Assembly (NCBI GenBank): GCA_037127315.1
Contig: JBBBDQ010001122.1
Span: 5,721,001-5,785,000 of the forward strand
Origin: Ascarosepion bandense
Taxonomy: Eukaryota; Mollusca; Cephalopoda; Sepiida; Sepiidae
Direction: 5' to 3'
Length of the DNA: 64,000 nucleotides
The notes beneath the pieces are model-generated. The model saw nothing but the letters and a program-made list of their open reading frames with translations. It was not told the DNA's origin and ran no database searches. Within the stretch, counting starts at the first letter, position 1, and each line of letters starts with the position of its first letter. The translations under genes were made by a program, and so were the position numbers. Shown piece by piece: positions 23,799 through 35,747 of this stretch.

Positions 23799-25050
23799 AC
23801 ACATCACCCAATAAATCCTGGGCCTAACTAATAAATAACAACTTTTAAGCAAAATTTGACTTTATTCATCAACATAGTCTCCTTCTAGAGTGATACACTG
23901 ATTTCAACACTTCTCTAACAATTCGATGCTTTTTTTGTAGAATGATTTGTCTTTGGTTTCAAGATATGCCTCATTTTCCAATATCACTTCTTCATTGGTG
24001 CCAAATCTCTTTCCCTGGAGCATTCTTTTGAGGTCTGGGAGCCAGATCTGGAGAATAGGATGGATGCGGAAGCATTCCAAAGTGCAATTCATGTAGTTTT
24101 GCCATCATTGCGATCAACTTGTGATATAGTGTGTTGTCTTCGTGAAAGATCACTTTTTTTTTCATTTGTGGCTGTTTTTTTGGTAATTTCCTCCTTTAAA
24201 TGCACCAATAATTCTATATAATATTAGCTATTGATTCTTCCTTTCTCAAGGTAATCGATGAACAAAATACCTTGCGCATCCTAAAATATGAAGACAAAAA
24301 ACCTTGCCTGCTGATGTTTGTGTCTTTGGTCCCTTTGGACGGTTTTCACCTGCTGCTGTCTACTTCAGCTGACTGCTAATTTAACTCCAGAATGAAGTGG
24401 TGGATCTATGTTTCATCTGTTGTCACATATTTACACAAAAACTCCTTGTTTCATTGAAACAGTTACAAACAATGCTCTGAATCGTCGACACGTTGTTTCA
24501 TATCAACTGTGAGAAAATGCAGCACCCACTTTGAACACAGCTTTCTCACTGACAAATGTTCATGCAAAATGATGCCTTCTGATATGTTCAACTCCTCTGC
24601 TATCTTACGCAACTTCAATTCATGATCAGCCAAAACAAGCTTGGGCTTTTTTGGTGTCTTCTGGAACAACTGCCGATTTTGGGCAACCTGAGCAGTCAGC
24701 ATCATTTGTGTCTGTACGACTGTGTTTAAAATCAGCACACTACCTCTTAATCGTTGTTTCTGACAGAGCAAAGTCCGAACAACATGTATCAAACCATTGC
24801 TTTGCTTGAATAGTATTTTTTCCTATCAGAAAGCAATGCATTATCAACAACTGAAATTCAGATTTTTCCATTGTTTTGAACATTTGCAACAGTAGCTTTA
24901 CTTAAATAACTGTAATTTGTAAACTAATAATCTGATTAAGCCCAAATTTTGTCATGTGCCATTTGAAGGTTAATACTTCGTAAAAATCATGGATTTTTTT
25001 ATTAGCGGCACCATCTATATTTCCGGCCCAGGACTTATTGAGTGATGTGT
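23799..25050 (-). mobile_element. Decayed mariner element with terminal inverted repeats and TA flanks
   Basis: Outer sequences 23799-23824 and 25027-25050 are inverted copies (left acacatcac..., matching the complement of ...gtgatgtgt, with about two mismatches over 26 bases). They are flanked by TA on both sides (23797-23798 and 25051-25052), the mariner target. On the minus strand a broken transposase is readable: a helix-turn-helix part with ELKLRKIAEELNISEG and HEHLSVRKLCSKW, the first catalytic motif reading TTDET followed by a stop where Trp is expected, HEDN for the second Asp, and LKRMLQGKRFGTNEEV near the C terminus. The block with the third Asp is deleted. It lies in intron 3 of MAN1B1 (21881-25270). 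Confidence 0.88.
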
Positions 25051-25270
25051 TAACAATAATTAATAAACATCTACATATTTCATCTTTGACCTTTGAGAAG
25101 CCCTTTTTATTTATTTACATTTTTTTTTTTTGCTCTGCTCTTATTGTCTTGGTTCTAACAAACCTTTTTAGTTTGGTGAGTTTAGGCCAACATATGATGC
25201 CAAAGCCCTCCCCTCCCCCATTTAAGGCTCAGTCAAATTGCAGCTAATCAGCTTTCATTTTGTTTTGCAG

Positions 25271-25459
25271 AAAGACCTTGCAGATCGACTGATGTATTGC
25301 TTTGACTCTCCTTCCAAAATTCCCTACTCTGATGTAAACCTGAAGACCAAAAAAGCCCATCCTCCCAGGTGGGGTCCAGATAGCACAACCTCAGAAGTGA
25401 CCACCATACAACTAGAGTTCCGGGATCTTAGCAGAATTTTTCGAGATCCAAAATATGAG
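25271..25459 (+). CDS. MAN1B1: MAN1B1 exon, substrate-cleft segment; ends at a GC donor
   Basis: Exactly 63 codons in phase 0, acceptor ttttgcag. It contains the family signature PSKIPYSDVNLKTKKAHPPR followed by W, and the barrel helix TTIQLEFRDLSRIFRDPKYE. The 3' end is unusual: the frame runs on to a TAA at 25496 with no GT in a suitable place, and the junction needed to join the next exon falls at GAG|gcaagc. That is a good match to the GC-AG intron consensus. With this donor, PKYE joins AAVSEV, matching the spacing in other animals. Confidence 0.94.
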
Positions 25460-26271
25460 GCAAGCACATGGAAAATATATAGCCCAAATGAGAATTAAGA
25501 AAATGATGATGAGACAATATTTTTGTTAAAATTTCTAAGATCAGCTCTTAATTTCTAGTTTGATACAGTTTTTTTAATGCTTCTTCACATCTCTCATATT
25601 TGTTAACTTTCTGGGTATCAATTGAGCTTTCGGTTCAATATGCAGGGGTAGAGTTTTCTCATGCTGTTGTCCACTATGCCACTTTTGCTTTTATCACTTA
25701 AGTATATGAATTTTAGTTCAATAGCCAGGAAGGGGATGTCAGCAAGTGCTGTGAAGTGCTTCAGAACATCGGCATGACATGTAAAAGGCTTGGTCATCTA
25801 CTGCAATGGTTCCTCATTTCACTGATAAAATATTCCCTAGGTTAAGAGAGTGGGATTATCCCTTTACAACAGTTTCCCCCAATATAAACTCTTTCTGCAT
25901 TGGTCCGTTTTGAAAATTCATCTAGATCCACAGATGAATTTCAAGATGAAGTCTTCTTCGGACTGCAAGAACAATCATGATGATATGAATTTCATTGCCT
26001 GACCAAATCAATTAGGCACATGTCAGCCAGGTCTCTACATACAATTAACCAAAACTGCATTGGGAGTCATATGCAAAGTTTCAGTGAAAAAAAAAAGACA
26101 ATTTTTGCTAACATTATTTACATTCAGACAACTGTTCTATCTGTTTTACTTTCACCTTTCAGCCATTGTGCCCTCTGGCCTAAGAAAGAAACCTTTTTAA
26201 AAATTCCAAAAATGTTTTTTTCAGTAGTGCTCAGTTATTGCTAGGCCTGTTTCCGTTTACAGTCTAGAGAA

Positions 26272-26357
26272 TTAAAACATTAGTTTGTAAATTTGCTGAT
26301 ATTTCAATACCAGTTTAAAACATTAGTTTGTAAATTTGCTGATATTTCAATACCAGT
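26272..26357. repeat. Perfect 43-bp tandem duplication
   Basis: 26272-26314 is repeated exactly at 26315-26357 (unit begins ttaaaacattagtttg and ends caataccagt). Identity of the two units suggests a recent slippage or duplication event, or an assembly artefact. In intron 4, just before a SINE. Confidence 0.95.
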
Positions 26358-26387
26358 TTAAGACTCTGACTTGATGGAAATTGGACT

Positions 26388-26670
26388 AGCCATTGTGGTG
26401 CAGTGGATATTGGCTCAGAACAAGAAATCGGGGAGCTGAGTTCAAATTCCAGTTGAATTCCCTGCATTCACTTATACGCAAATACACTTGGGAAGGGTAT
26501 TAATCTGACTCTTTCCTCTAGTTATGGGTTAAATAACAAAACAGATAAGGTTCTATAGCAGAAAGTAATGGCCACCTACTGCAGAATAATCTTCTGCCCA
26601 GTCAGTCATGTCTCTTTTGAGACATGATCGCTCAAGCATGTATCACATATGGCACTTGACTGACTGAATA
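26388..26670 (+). mobile_element. tRNA-derived SINE
   Basis: A full-length copy of the family: gtggtgcagtggatattggc (A-box region), gagttcaaattccagttg (B-box region), a body with ggttctatagcagaaagtaa, and the tail gacatgatcgctcaagcatg ending cttgactgactga. It lies in intron 4 of MAN1B1. The tRNA-like head is promoter-derived and is not a tRNA gene. Confidence 0.82.
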
Positions 26671-26918
26671 ACTGAGCAGTATGAAAAAGAAAACAAGATG
26701 AGATATCTCCAGACATGAACAGTAGAATGAGAACAATCTTTCACTTTTGAATAAAAAAAACAAATTCCCATTCACTTGTTGATAGTAAACTCATAAACAA
26801 AACCATTTCCACAAACATTTGAGGCTAACTGTTAGCAAATAACAAAACTATGAAATATATTCTTGTCATTAGACATGTTTGTTATACTTTAAAAATTGTT
26901 TTATTTTTGTTCTTTCAG

Positions 26919-27106
26919 GCGGCAGTCAGTGAGGTGTCTAATCATATACACCACCAGCCCAAAAAGAACGGCCTGGTACCGATTTTCATCAATGCCCAGA
27001 CAGGAGACTTTCGCAGCACAGCCACAATCACCCTCGGAGCCCGTGGAGACAGCTATTATGAATATCTCTTAAAACAATGGTTACAAACTGGCAAGAAAAA
27101 TGACAC
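26919..27106 (+). CDS. MAN1B1: MAN1B1 exon with the catalytic Asp
   Basis: A 188-nt exon, acceptor tctttcag and donor gtaagt. It encodes [20 protein letters not shown] and [11 protein letters not shown], then [20 protein letters not shown]. The Asp of [12 protein letters not shown] corresponds to human Asp463, and the Arg two residues before it to Arg461. The intervening residue is Gly where human has Ala, a mild change. The exon ends two bases into a Thr codon (AC), completed by A of exon 40403-40526. The following intron is 13,296 bp and is filled with transposons. Confidence 0.95.
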
Positions 27107-28506
27107 GTAAGTTTTGCTTAGTTGATTGATCATTCTGAATTAAGTTAAAAATACAACAAATGAAAAACTGTTAATTCAAAATCAGGTGTCTACCAAAATA
27201 CACTGTAAACAATTTATCTATCCCTATCCAAATCTTCACCAGCAAAACATCTTGAAAGTTAAAGGAAAAAATATATGAACATAAAAGGGAACATATTTAA
27301 TGTGCTTGTATACCACTAAAACTCTTGTCATGAAATTCCTGACATAGAAAATATTTCACTAGAAACTGAATCTTATTTTACTTGGATGAAGAATTATTGA
27401 AAGTGCCATCATCTGAGTCTCTTTGATTATTATATGACTGACGGGCTGTTTCAATTTATTTCCTCTTCTTCCTAAGTTATTCTATCCCACGTAAGTGTTT
27501 CAGTAGTAACTATATCATTATGGATTTTACAGTTTAAGCCAAGCAATCACATGCTAAACGTGAATTCCATTTTGTCTAGCTAACAGATTTTGTTCTTGTG
27601 TGATACAATTATTTTTTATTGCGATGCCAGTCCATTGATGAAAAATACTTTTCGAAATTGTCTTTTAATTTACCATTATTCTGAACTCACTTACCTATAT
27701 AAGTTCACTTTTATCAAACAGGAAAGTTGAAATTAATATTGGCTCAAGTCCCTGGGAACCAATCCAACTCCCAGGCAGTATCTCTCCTGGGGTCATTACC
27801 TGACACTTGAGGCATCCCAAAAGGGGAAGTATCAAGGAAACTTGAGAGCAATTTTTCCACTTTGATCTGACCTTATGATGTAAACACTGATAAATACCTC
27901 CAATTATTCTGAACACATGAAAAAAAAACAAGGAGATATTAACTAGAGATGAAATATTCAATTTCTCCGTTCACTAAAAACCAGTGAACTTTTGAACCAG
28001 TTACCCCTACTTTATCATTACATTTTATATATTGATCACTGATTCTTGAGACCGTTGGTTCCAGATCTTTGCCAAATGTTAGACCAACAGCAGTCATGTA
28101 ATAATAATAATAATAATTATTCCCTGTCCATCCCCCACACCCTAATTAAGCACACATCTTGTATCCTTAATGTGCCTCTTGAATAAAGAGGTTGTTTGCA
28201 CAGAAAGTAGGATTTTCAATTTGATTTCAAATTCAAGTCATTGTATTGATTTTTGCACAAATATCCTTAGGGTAAAAGTATGATCCTCCCACTCCATCTC
28301 TTCTTCAGCAGCACCATCACCTACTGTGGTTTTTGGATGTGACTCTGGGTAACACAAAGGAAGTCTTCTGTGGATTAAGTAGTTATGGTCAAATGCAAAG
28401 TAAATAGCAACTGTCCAACAAAGAGAATTAATAAAGTTTGCAATAACAAGAAAGGACAAGACAAAAAATGATGCTCTAAAGCAAGCAAACAATATATGCA
28501 AGGCAA
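27107..28506. other. Unassigned first part of intron 5
   Basis: No transposon or exon recognised. A patch at about 27720-27860 is less AT-rich and may be an unidentified repeat. Confidence 0.45.
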
Positions 28507-30484
28507 TTTTTTTTTTTTTTTTTATAATCGTGTGGGGCCCCAAGCAAGGCATTTTACTGCCACTGTTGTGTAGGGGGTTACATAGGAAGAATGTTATGAG
28601 AAAGAGTGACAGGTTACAGGGGGTGTCAGGAAGAGAGTATGAGAAAGAAGAGAATACTGATGAGTGGGGTGGACGAAGAAAAAAGCATGAGAGATAGGAT
28701 GTAAGTTAGTGAGACAGGAAGTGACTATTGACTTTACATTTGAATTCTTGAAAATTGTAGCTGTCGGGAAAGCGAGTATGTGGAAGGGAATTCTACAGGC
28801 AGGAAGTGCGAGGAACGAAGCTGCTGAAGTAGAATTTGCGTTTACAATTTATCGGTTTCACAGTAAAAGGGTGGGACCTACTTGTAATCTTGTGGTTCAA
28901 GGAAATTCATATATAGGGGGTACCAGTGAGCTAAGTTCATTGGAGCAGAAGCCGTGAAAGTATTTGTAGAAGAGACACAGGGAAGTCACACTGCGGCGGT
29001 GAGATACTGACTGTATCCTAGCTGCCAAGTCGGGATCAATCACATTACAGATTCTTCGTTGGATTTTGGCAAGAACACCTAGGTGGATAGCAGGAGCACC
29101 CGACCAGATATGGCAGCAATATTCAATGCACGGGCAGGATTATTTTGGACGGGAAAAACTTCCTGGCCCTACACAGAGAACCAACCTTCTTAGAAGCAGA
29201 TTTGGCTATGGATTCTATATAGTTATTCCACTTAATGTCTGATGTGAGAGTTAATCCGAGGAGGTGCAGTGTTCTACCTTCAGGGAGAGAAGCCTGATCT
29301 ATGTTAATGGGCAGGAGGAACGATTGTCTATGATGGTTAATAGATAGCAGCTTCGTTTTGGAACCATTAAAATTTACGAGTCATTTCTTACCCCAGTCCA
29401 CCACAGATTGGAGTTCCTTTTCAAGCTTGGCAGTGAGGTTTGCTTTGTCAGTCTCAGCAAATTTTTGATCAAGATGAGAGTAAACCGTAGTCGTCAGCGT
29501 ATATGCCTACTTGGGAATCTTATATCGAGGAGATTGTGAATATAGATAAGGAAAAGCATAAGACCTAGAATAGAGCCTTGAGGGACACCCGCGTTCATGT
29601 GATAGTATTGGGAGGCATGTCCGTTCAATACTACCTTCATTGTTCGATTTGAAAGAAATGATTGTATTAGGTCAAACAATTGCCCAGTTATACCATAGCC
29701 CCGAAGCTTGCATAGAAGGCCAGCATGCCAGATTCTGCCAAATGCTTTGGAGATGTCAAGGGCAACAGTTTCGGCTTCGACGTTCTTGTCGAGGGCCTGG
29801 TGTATATACTCAGTGATGGTCGTGAGCATATTAGCAATAGACTTGGTGAAGTGGAAACCATACTGTTTGTCAGAGAAGAGTCTGTGGACTGAGAGATGTT
29901 GTACCACCTCTGCGTTGATGATGGTTTCGAACACTTTGCCAAAGATCGGAAGGAGGCTGATAGGGCAATAATTAGCAGAGTCAGAGAGTTCTCCAATATT
30001 TTTATATATAGGAACCACGGAGGAGGATTTCCATCTGGCAGGAAAGCAAGAAGAAGAGAGGCAGTAGTTATAGAGTTTAGAGAGAACAGAGGAGAGTTCA
30101 AGAGCACATTTCTTTAGGACAATGATTGGTATTCCGTTGCCACCACTCTCCTTATGGGGGGTCAAGATTAGAAATTATTTTGGAGACCACCGAGGGAGTA
30201 ATTAGTATGTCAGTCAGTTGGGCCTGGGTTCGGAGAGGAAAGTCAGGTACAGACACTCCAGACAAGTTCAGTGTCGAGTTACTGGAGAATCTGCGAGTGA
30301 AGCACTCAGCCTTATCTGTTGAAGAGGGGAGGATCTCAAATTCATTGAATAGAGGGGGGATTGAGGGCTTACTGCTATTCAGCATGCTTTTACAGAGCCT
30401 CCAGTAGTCTTTGAACAGTAATAAGGAAAAGCAGCAGTAATATGGCAAAAAAAAATCACAAACTAAGAATTGGAGTTGGCACAC
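28507..30484 (-). mobile_element. 5'-truncated CR1/jockey-like LINE (family A), RT to 3' tail
   Basis: The minus strand reads from mid-ORF2 to an A-tail. 30152-30484 encodes FKDYWRLCKSMLNSSKPSIP and a linker. A one-base frameshift leads to the RT block 29494-30165, with RWKSSSVVPIYKNIGELSDS, ANYCPISLLPIFGKVFE, DKQYGFHF, VALDISKAFGRIWHAGLLCK (motif A Asp) and AGVPQGSILGLMLFLIYIHN. A second frameshift at about 29500 puts the catalytic YADD box (IYADDYGLLSS) in another frame. The C-terminal region continues to about 28640, and the element ends with the family tail near an A-run (28507-28523). No endonuclease is present, so the copy is 5' truncated. It is the best copy of this family here and lies in intron 5. 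Confidence 0.88.
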
Positions 30485-31029
30485 AAAAGCAAGTTGTATT
30501 CTTACATTTAAATACCGCTCTAAAATGAGCAGTGAACAGTTGTTAAAACTTAGATGAATTTTGCAGTCTTTCTGTCAGCTGGACAGTGCATTGATAATAT
30601 TGTCTGAATTAAGAGAGACAAGAAAATCAACAGTCTACTTGTATCACAACACTTAGGGTTAAATATTTTCTGGCTTTTAAAGTAATTTTATGGACTTGCA
30701 GCTAATATCTTCAGAATTTATCTTTCATGAAAAACATCTTAACCAATTGAATCATAGCAGCTCATGGTAAGATTATTTTTTTTAATATTAGAATTCATCC
30801 AATACAAGGCTCAAGAGCTAATCAAGGTAGAAGCTTACTGTTAAAATGATACCATAAATGAGGGCATATGAATTGAGTTTTCTAGCCTAAAAATATCTTT
30901 TGGGGTTAGTTTTGGGTCACTGGTAGCCTACCATATGCTTGAGGGGCGTGGGGTTATATGGTGGGTGTAGACCTAACTCAAAGTTTTGAGCTAAAAATCT
31001 TGAGGTCAACTTGTATGCCACAATTTACG

Positions 31030-31400
31030 GTAATTATGAATAAAAGAGAAAGTAATAGGAAGTGAAGATAAGGAGGATAGATAAGCATTGACCCTTGCTT
31101 TGAAGACATTAAGATTGTAGCGTTCATGAGAGCACCCATGTGGGAGTCTGTTCCATAAAGTGGCTATTCTGAGGAGAAAAGCCGTTGGTGGAACATAGAA
31201 GATATGTTTGGTGATTCAACTCTATGGATATAACATGGCATGTCCTAGCAGTAAAGATCTGAACTGGTGGAACTAAAGAATGGAATTCATCTATTTACCA
31301 TGGAAATAGTGACATAGTAATGATAGGCTGTGGCAAGGCTGAACAGTGGAAAATAATTCTTTTCTCGAGAAGACCACATAAACAATTTTGAATTCAATCA
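31030..31400 (-). mobile_element. LINE C-terminal fragment of another family
   Basis: The minus strand translates to FYVPPTAFLLRIATLWNRLP and SHERYNLNVFKASVNAYLSS, the pattern seen at the ORF2 C terminus of CR1/jockey-like LINEs (an R-x-LWN-x-LP motif followed by a helix ending in xNxYL). Not an intact frame. In intron 5. Confidence 0.52.
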
Positions 31401-31414
31401 TATCTGAAATGGAG

Positions 31415-31451
<37 letters not shown>

Positions 31452-31481
31452 CTCAATACAAAGTAGAGCTAATAACATTTA

Positions 31482-31627
31482 TTCAGAAATTATAACATGA
31501 ATATGTTATAATATCACTACAAAAGTAGCTTATTTTGCTTCACTTCTTGTGTCTTATCAAAAACTGTCGAAACAAAATAGCTACTTTTGTAGTGATATGA
31601 TAACATATTCATGTTATAATTTCTGAA
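31482..31627. repeat. 146-bp palindrome between TA microsatellites
   Basis: Arms 31482-31537 and 31573-31627 are near-perfect reverse complements (ttcagaaattataacatgaa against ttcatgttataatttctgaa). The 35-base spacer is gc-poorer than unique coding DNA but not a simple repeat. TA microsatellites lie on both sides (31417-31450, 31628-31651). Confidence 0.9.
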
Positions 31628-31715
31628 TATATATATATATATATATATATAGTATCAACCATTCACTTTTCGTCGAATCTGACTCTTTGTACAAAATTAT
31701 ATTACCACCCTTTTA

Positions 31716-31892
31716 CTCTATCGCCCTGTTCACACTCCTCCCAACATTTTGAACAGGAGTAGAGGTTTATCCCTTGTTTCCTGTTTAGAAGAAACTGGAA
31801 ATTTAATCCCAAAGTATTTTTCATTCTCTTTCACTCTCAGTAGCCCATTGCATCTTAGTCACATTACCTTGCTTGGGGTGAATTTTTTTTAA
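31716..31892 (+). mobile_element. Short retroposon with LINE family A 3' tail, copy 2
   Basis: ctatcgccctgttcacactc through cccttgtttcctgtttagaa, then the tail ttaccttgcttggggtgaat and a T/A run. More diverged than 8180-8361. It lies in intron 5, just after the palindrome 31482-31627. Confidence 0.7.
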
Positions 31893-32502
31893 AGTTTTCA
31901 TGCCATATTGTTTAGTAAAAGTTTTAAATTATTTGAACTCCGGGATAATGCAACATAATTCATTTTTGTAATTTATGTTTATTATTTATTAATTAAAGGC
32001 AAACAGATTAAAGCATTGACACTGATATAGGAGGAAAATTCAAGTTTTCTCAAAAGCAACTTTTTTTATTCCAAGGAAATCCTGATTAAAAGCAACGATG
32101 AAGTAATTACTAGTAAAATATATATATATATATAAAATTAGCAATACCGCTGATATTAAAGCAGATTGAAGTTCAAAAGGAATAACTCTTATTTTGATAT
32201 TTTGTAACTGCATGCTTACCTCCCTTGTCCAATTAGAATTTATCGACGTGTACAATTCGATTTGAAGTAATGGACAAAACATGAGCTGACAAAAAATCTT
32301 AAATTCCTTTTTTTATTCTTTTTTGAAGAAAAGCATTAAACATATTTTACAACAGTTTAACAATAAATCCATAAAATATATATATTATAGTTTAGAACAT
32401 TTTGTACATGTTCTAAACTATAATTTATAAATATTCACAGCTCTATATTGTATATGAAATTCATGTTTTGAACGTTTTCAATTTTTTCTTCGTTCCTTAT
32501 TC

Positions 32503-32554
<52 letters not shown>

Positions 32555-33339
32555 CATTTCTTGCTATAGTAGAGCCTACTTATCCCTGTAACCAAAGAGT
32601 AAGTTCCAACTCCTGTTGGCTAGAGCTGTAAAATATGCTGACTACACCTCTGCAGAAGGGTATGACCCCCCCTTACACACACACACACACCATTTGGTGT
32701 GGATTGCAACCCATGATGTTTGAGGACAGGATCCTAGTTCTGAATTCCAACACATTTAGATGGGCAGTTAGAGAAGCCCGATTTGATCAGTTGGTTAGTC
32801 ATGTCAAGTTCTAGTACCATTCCACTCACCAAAAACATACACACACCAATCAAATGGGTACTAGAAGGCATTGACTAGGGTCAATCAAGTTTTAACTGAA
32901 AAGTATCATCAAAAATTATATTCAGTTTCATAGTAGTACAGGAATGAAAAAATTGATGACTGCATATAAAAACTAAACCTTAGTATAGCATTTTTGTATC
33001 CCAGAAATGCTTGGGTAAATGGAACCCTTCCCCCACCCCGACCATCTCCCATGTTAGGGCACTGAGAAGGGTTGGGAGCAAGGATAGTGAAAGAAAAAAA
33101 ATATGTGGCGACAAAAAAAAAACCTCTCTGAATTAAGTTCTGATAATGAATCAGAATCTCACAGTCACTTCCCACAATATATTGTAATGGAGTCACTTAA
33201 AGAAACTCTTATTACAAAACTCTAACTACTCATAATAAAAAAAAAACCCAATATACTTTGAATTACTTCTATATCTGTTAAAAAAAAGAAAAACATTAAA
33301 ACACAATAATAATTCAAGTCTGAAAAAAATGTATTCAGA
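31893..33339. other. Unassigned part of intron 5
   Basis: Contains the 15-bp palindrome and a (TA)n tract. 32555-32890 looks like ordinary or old repeat sequence with a short (CA)n; family not recognised. Confidence 0.45.
32385..32423. repeat. Perfect 15-bp inverted repeat, 9-nt spacer
   Basis: ttatagtttagaaca (32385-32399) and tgttctaaactataa (32409-32423). It is near the long (TA)n at about 32508-32550. Probably a small hairpin element or a chance palindrome in AT-rich DNA. Confidence 0.85.
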
Positions 33340-35253
33340 AAAAATCCTCAAATGGTCAACATTTAATAACTTAAAAATCAAAACGTATCCACACCAAAAC
33401 ACATCTAAAGGTGTAATCAAAAGTCCTGATCTAGCAGCTTGCTCCCTAGAACCTAAAAAAAAAATTAATAAATATAACCAGAATAACAGAAGAGATGGCC
33501 AAACCATAAACACCAATACATATATATATATATATATATTAAAATTCAACACACCCAAACCACTGCAACCCATTTTAAAATCTGATAAAGAAAATTCTAA
33601 CTTCTTAAACATAGAAATTAGAGGACTAAAAGAATAATCTTGTCATACATCTCAATCTAGAGGTTCCTCACCTATAACCCAAAGAGGAAGATCTTCACTC
33701 AAAACAGGCAAATACAAAAAGCAAGAAAACGCACAACACTGTCAAAAAAGAAACCCTGTAGGGGGGGGGGAAATCACCCAAAATCAGCCTAGAAAAAATG
33801 GAAACTTAAGAGAACCCAGCAAACATTGAAAAGCTCAACATAATCATAGCTAACAAAATTATCCAATGGAATGCAAGAGAGGTAAAAACAAATCGAAATA
33901 AATTACGTTTTCTTATCGCAGACTTGGGTCCTGCAATCAGCTGTCTTCAGGAAACTATTTTTAACAGACAATGAAAATATAGATATTAAAAACTACACAT
34001 ATAATTTTCTTAATAATGGGGGTGGGGAAATTGAGCTTTGGGTGGTAGTTCAATATTAGTAAAAAAAATGATATTCCCCAAAGCAAAATGGACTTGAATA
34101 TAGCACTACAAACAGTGACCATAAGAGCCTCACTACATAAAACCATCACCATATGCTTGGTTTACATTCCTCCTAATGATCCTATAGATGGAACTTAATT
34201 AGATGAACTATTGAAGCAGCTCCCAAAACCATTTATTTTAATGGGAGATATTAATAGCCATGACATCATATGGTGTTACAAAAATACTGACCAGAATATC
34301 AATAGAAACAATATATGCCTATACAATGACAAGTCATGTACCTATTTCCACCCATCAAGCAGTACATATACAACAATAGATCTCACCTCAGGTGATTCTG
34401 CAACATATCTAGATTATAGCCAGAGAGAACCTTATTATACATATGGTAGTGATCACTTCCCAATTGTGTTGGAAAACTCTGGATCTTTGCCAAATGAAAG
34501 AATAACATATTGGAAACTTAAAGCCAGCTGAAAGGAATTTAAAAACACAGAAGCAAATGTAAAGCGCATCACTTATTTTACAAAAATACTTAATTTTACA
34601 AAACAGACCCATGGTTTAATGACGAGTATCATGCTGCTCTACATAAGTTCAAATTACATCCAAATCAAGAAAATCTGAATATCTACAAAATAAATAGTTA
34701 AAGCATGCAGAATAATTTAAAAAATCCAAGCGATCCTCATGGCCGAACTTCATATCGAATATTAATTCTAACTCTAAAACAATATAGAATATCATCTGTA
34801 AAATAGCTGGGAAAAATAAAAGAACTCCACTGAGATGTTTATGTCAAAGCAACTAAAAAAGAGGAATATTGCAAATTTATTAGCACAAAACTTCTCTCAA
34901 AGCTCTTCCTTGAATAATGCTGCTAAATTATTTTGGAACATCAAAATAAATAACGAGAAGAAAAAATTAAATTTCTACTCTAACAATCAAGAAAATTACA
35001 ACTGGTCTCTTACTTTACCAGAATTATTAGATTCTATAAAAAAAAGAATCATACAATTCAGCAGTTGGCCCAGACAAAAAAAAAACGACTAAAACTGAAC
35101 TTTCTACTCAAAATTTTTAGTAATGTATGGGTCAATATTCCCAGTTTCTAGAAACAAGCCACTGTAATTCTAATTCCAAAAGCTAAAAATAAAACCCTTC
35201 AAACTATCACCCAATTGCATTTGTGAATAACTTATATAAAATGTTTGTAAGAA

Positions 35254-35747
35254 TCTAAACTTATTTATAAATGGAACTTTGTCTGTGTGTATATCCATTA
35301 CCTTAGACTCCGAAACGGCTGAACCAATTTTCTTGAAAATTTACACAGTTGTACTATAAGTGTCTGCGAGTGTTCTTAGCTAAGTTTTGTGTCGAGGTAC
35401 CCCCGATAAATATCGAAAATCGATAATCAAAAAAATCGGGTTATAGAAGACGTGGTCCGATTTTAATCAAATTTGATACACTCATAGACAAAGACATAAG
35501 AAACGATATTCAGAAGTTTCAAGGTTGCAGTTCTTACAATAGTGCAGAAAATTTGATATCGATACCAGGAAACCAAAATTTGATTTACATCCATTCATTT
35601 TTCTCTCAGTCTACGGTTTCGCTTTAACTGGAAACAACTATTGCTTTTTAGTGTTTCGTGCCAACGTCCAAAGAGTCTGAGCTCCAGGATCATGGATTAG
35701 TTTTAAAGCTTTCATTACACCTGAGCAATGCCGGGCTATACTGCTAG
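35254..35747 (+). mobile_element. Helitron-like non-autonomous element in a LINE
   Basis: A 494-bp insertion that begins TCTAAACTTATTTATAAATG and ends ...tactgCTAG. It sits between an A (35253) and a T (35748) without target duplication: the Helitron pattern (5' TC, 3' CTRR, A^T target). Removing it restores the host LINE frame as FVRI-VNNRLTLFLEANN, with the split Ile codon rejoined. Related copies are at 19025-19537 and 57283-57772. No strong 3' hairpin is visible, the one weak point in the assignment. Confidence 0.82.

Larger units (their letters stand above)
25460..26918 (+). other. MAN1B1 intron 4, GC-AG type
   Basis: Begins gcaagc and ends tctttcag. Holds the 43-bp tandem duplication and a tRNA-derived SINE. 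The rest is unassigned. Confidence 0.88.

Noticed and set aside
29688..30107. 139-codon minus-strand frame and plus-strand frames at 29708-30407
   Set aside because: They are other-frame or antisense shadows of the LINE reverse transcriptase.
33226..33612. 128-codon minus-strand frame
   Set aside because: Lies antisense to the ORF1 remnant of the plus-strand LINE and consists largely of Phe/Leu/Tyr from A-rich DNA read backwards.
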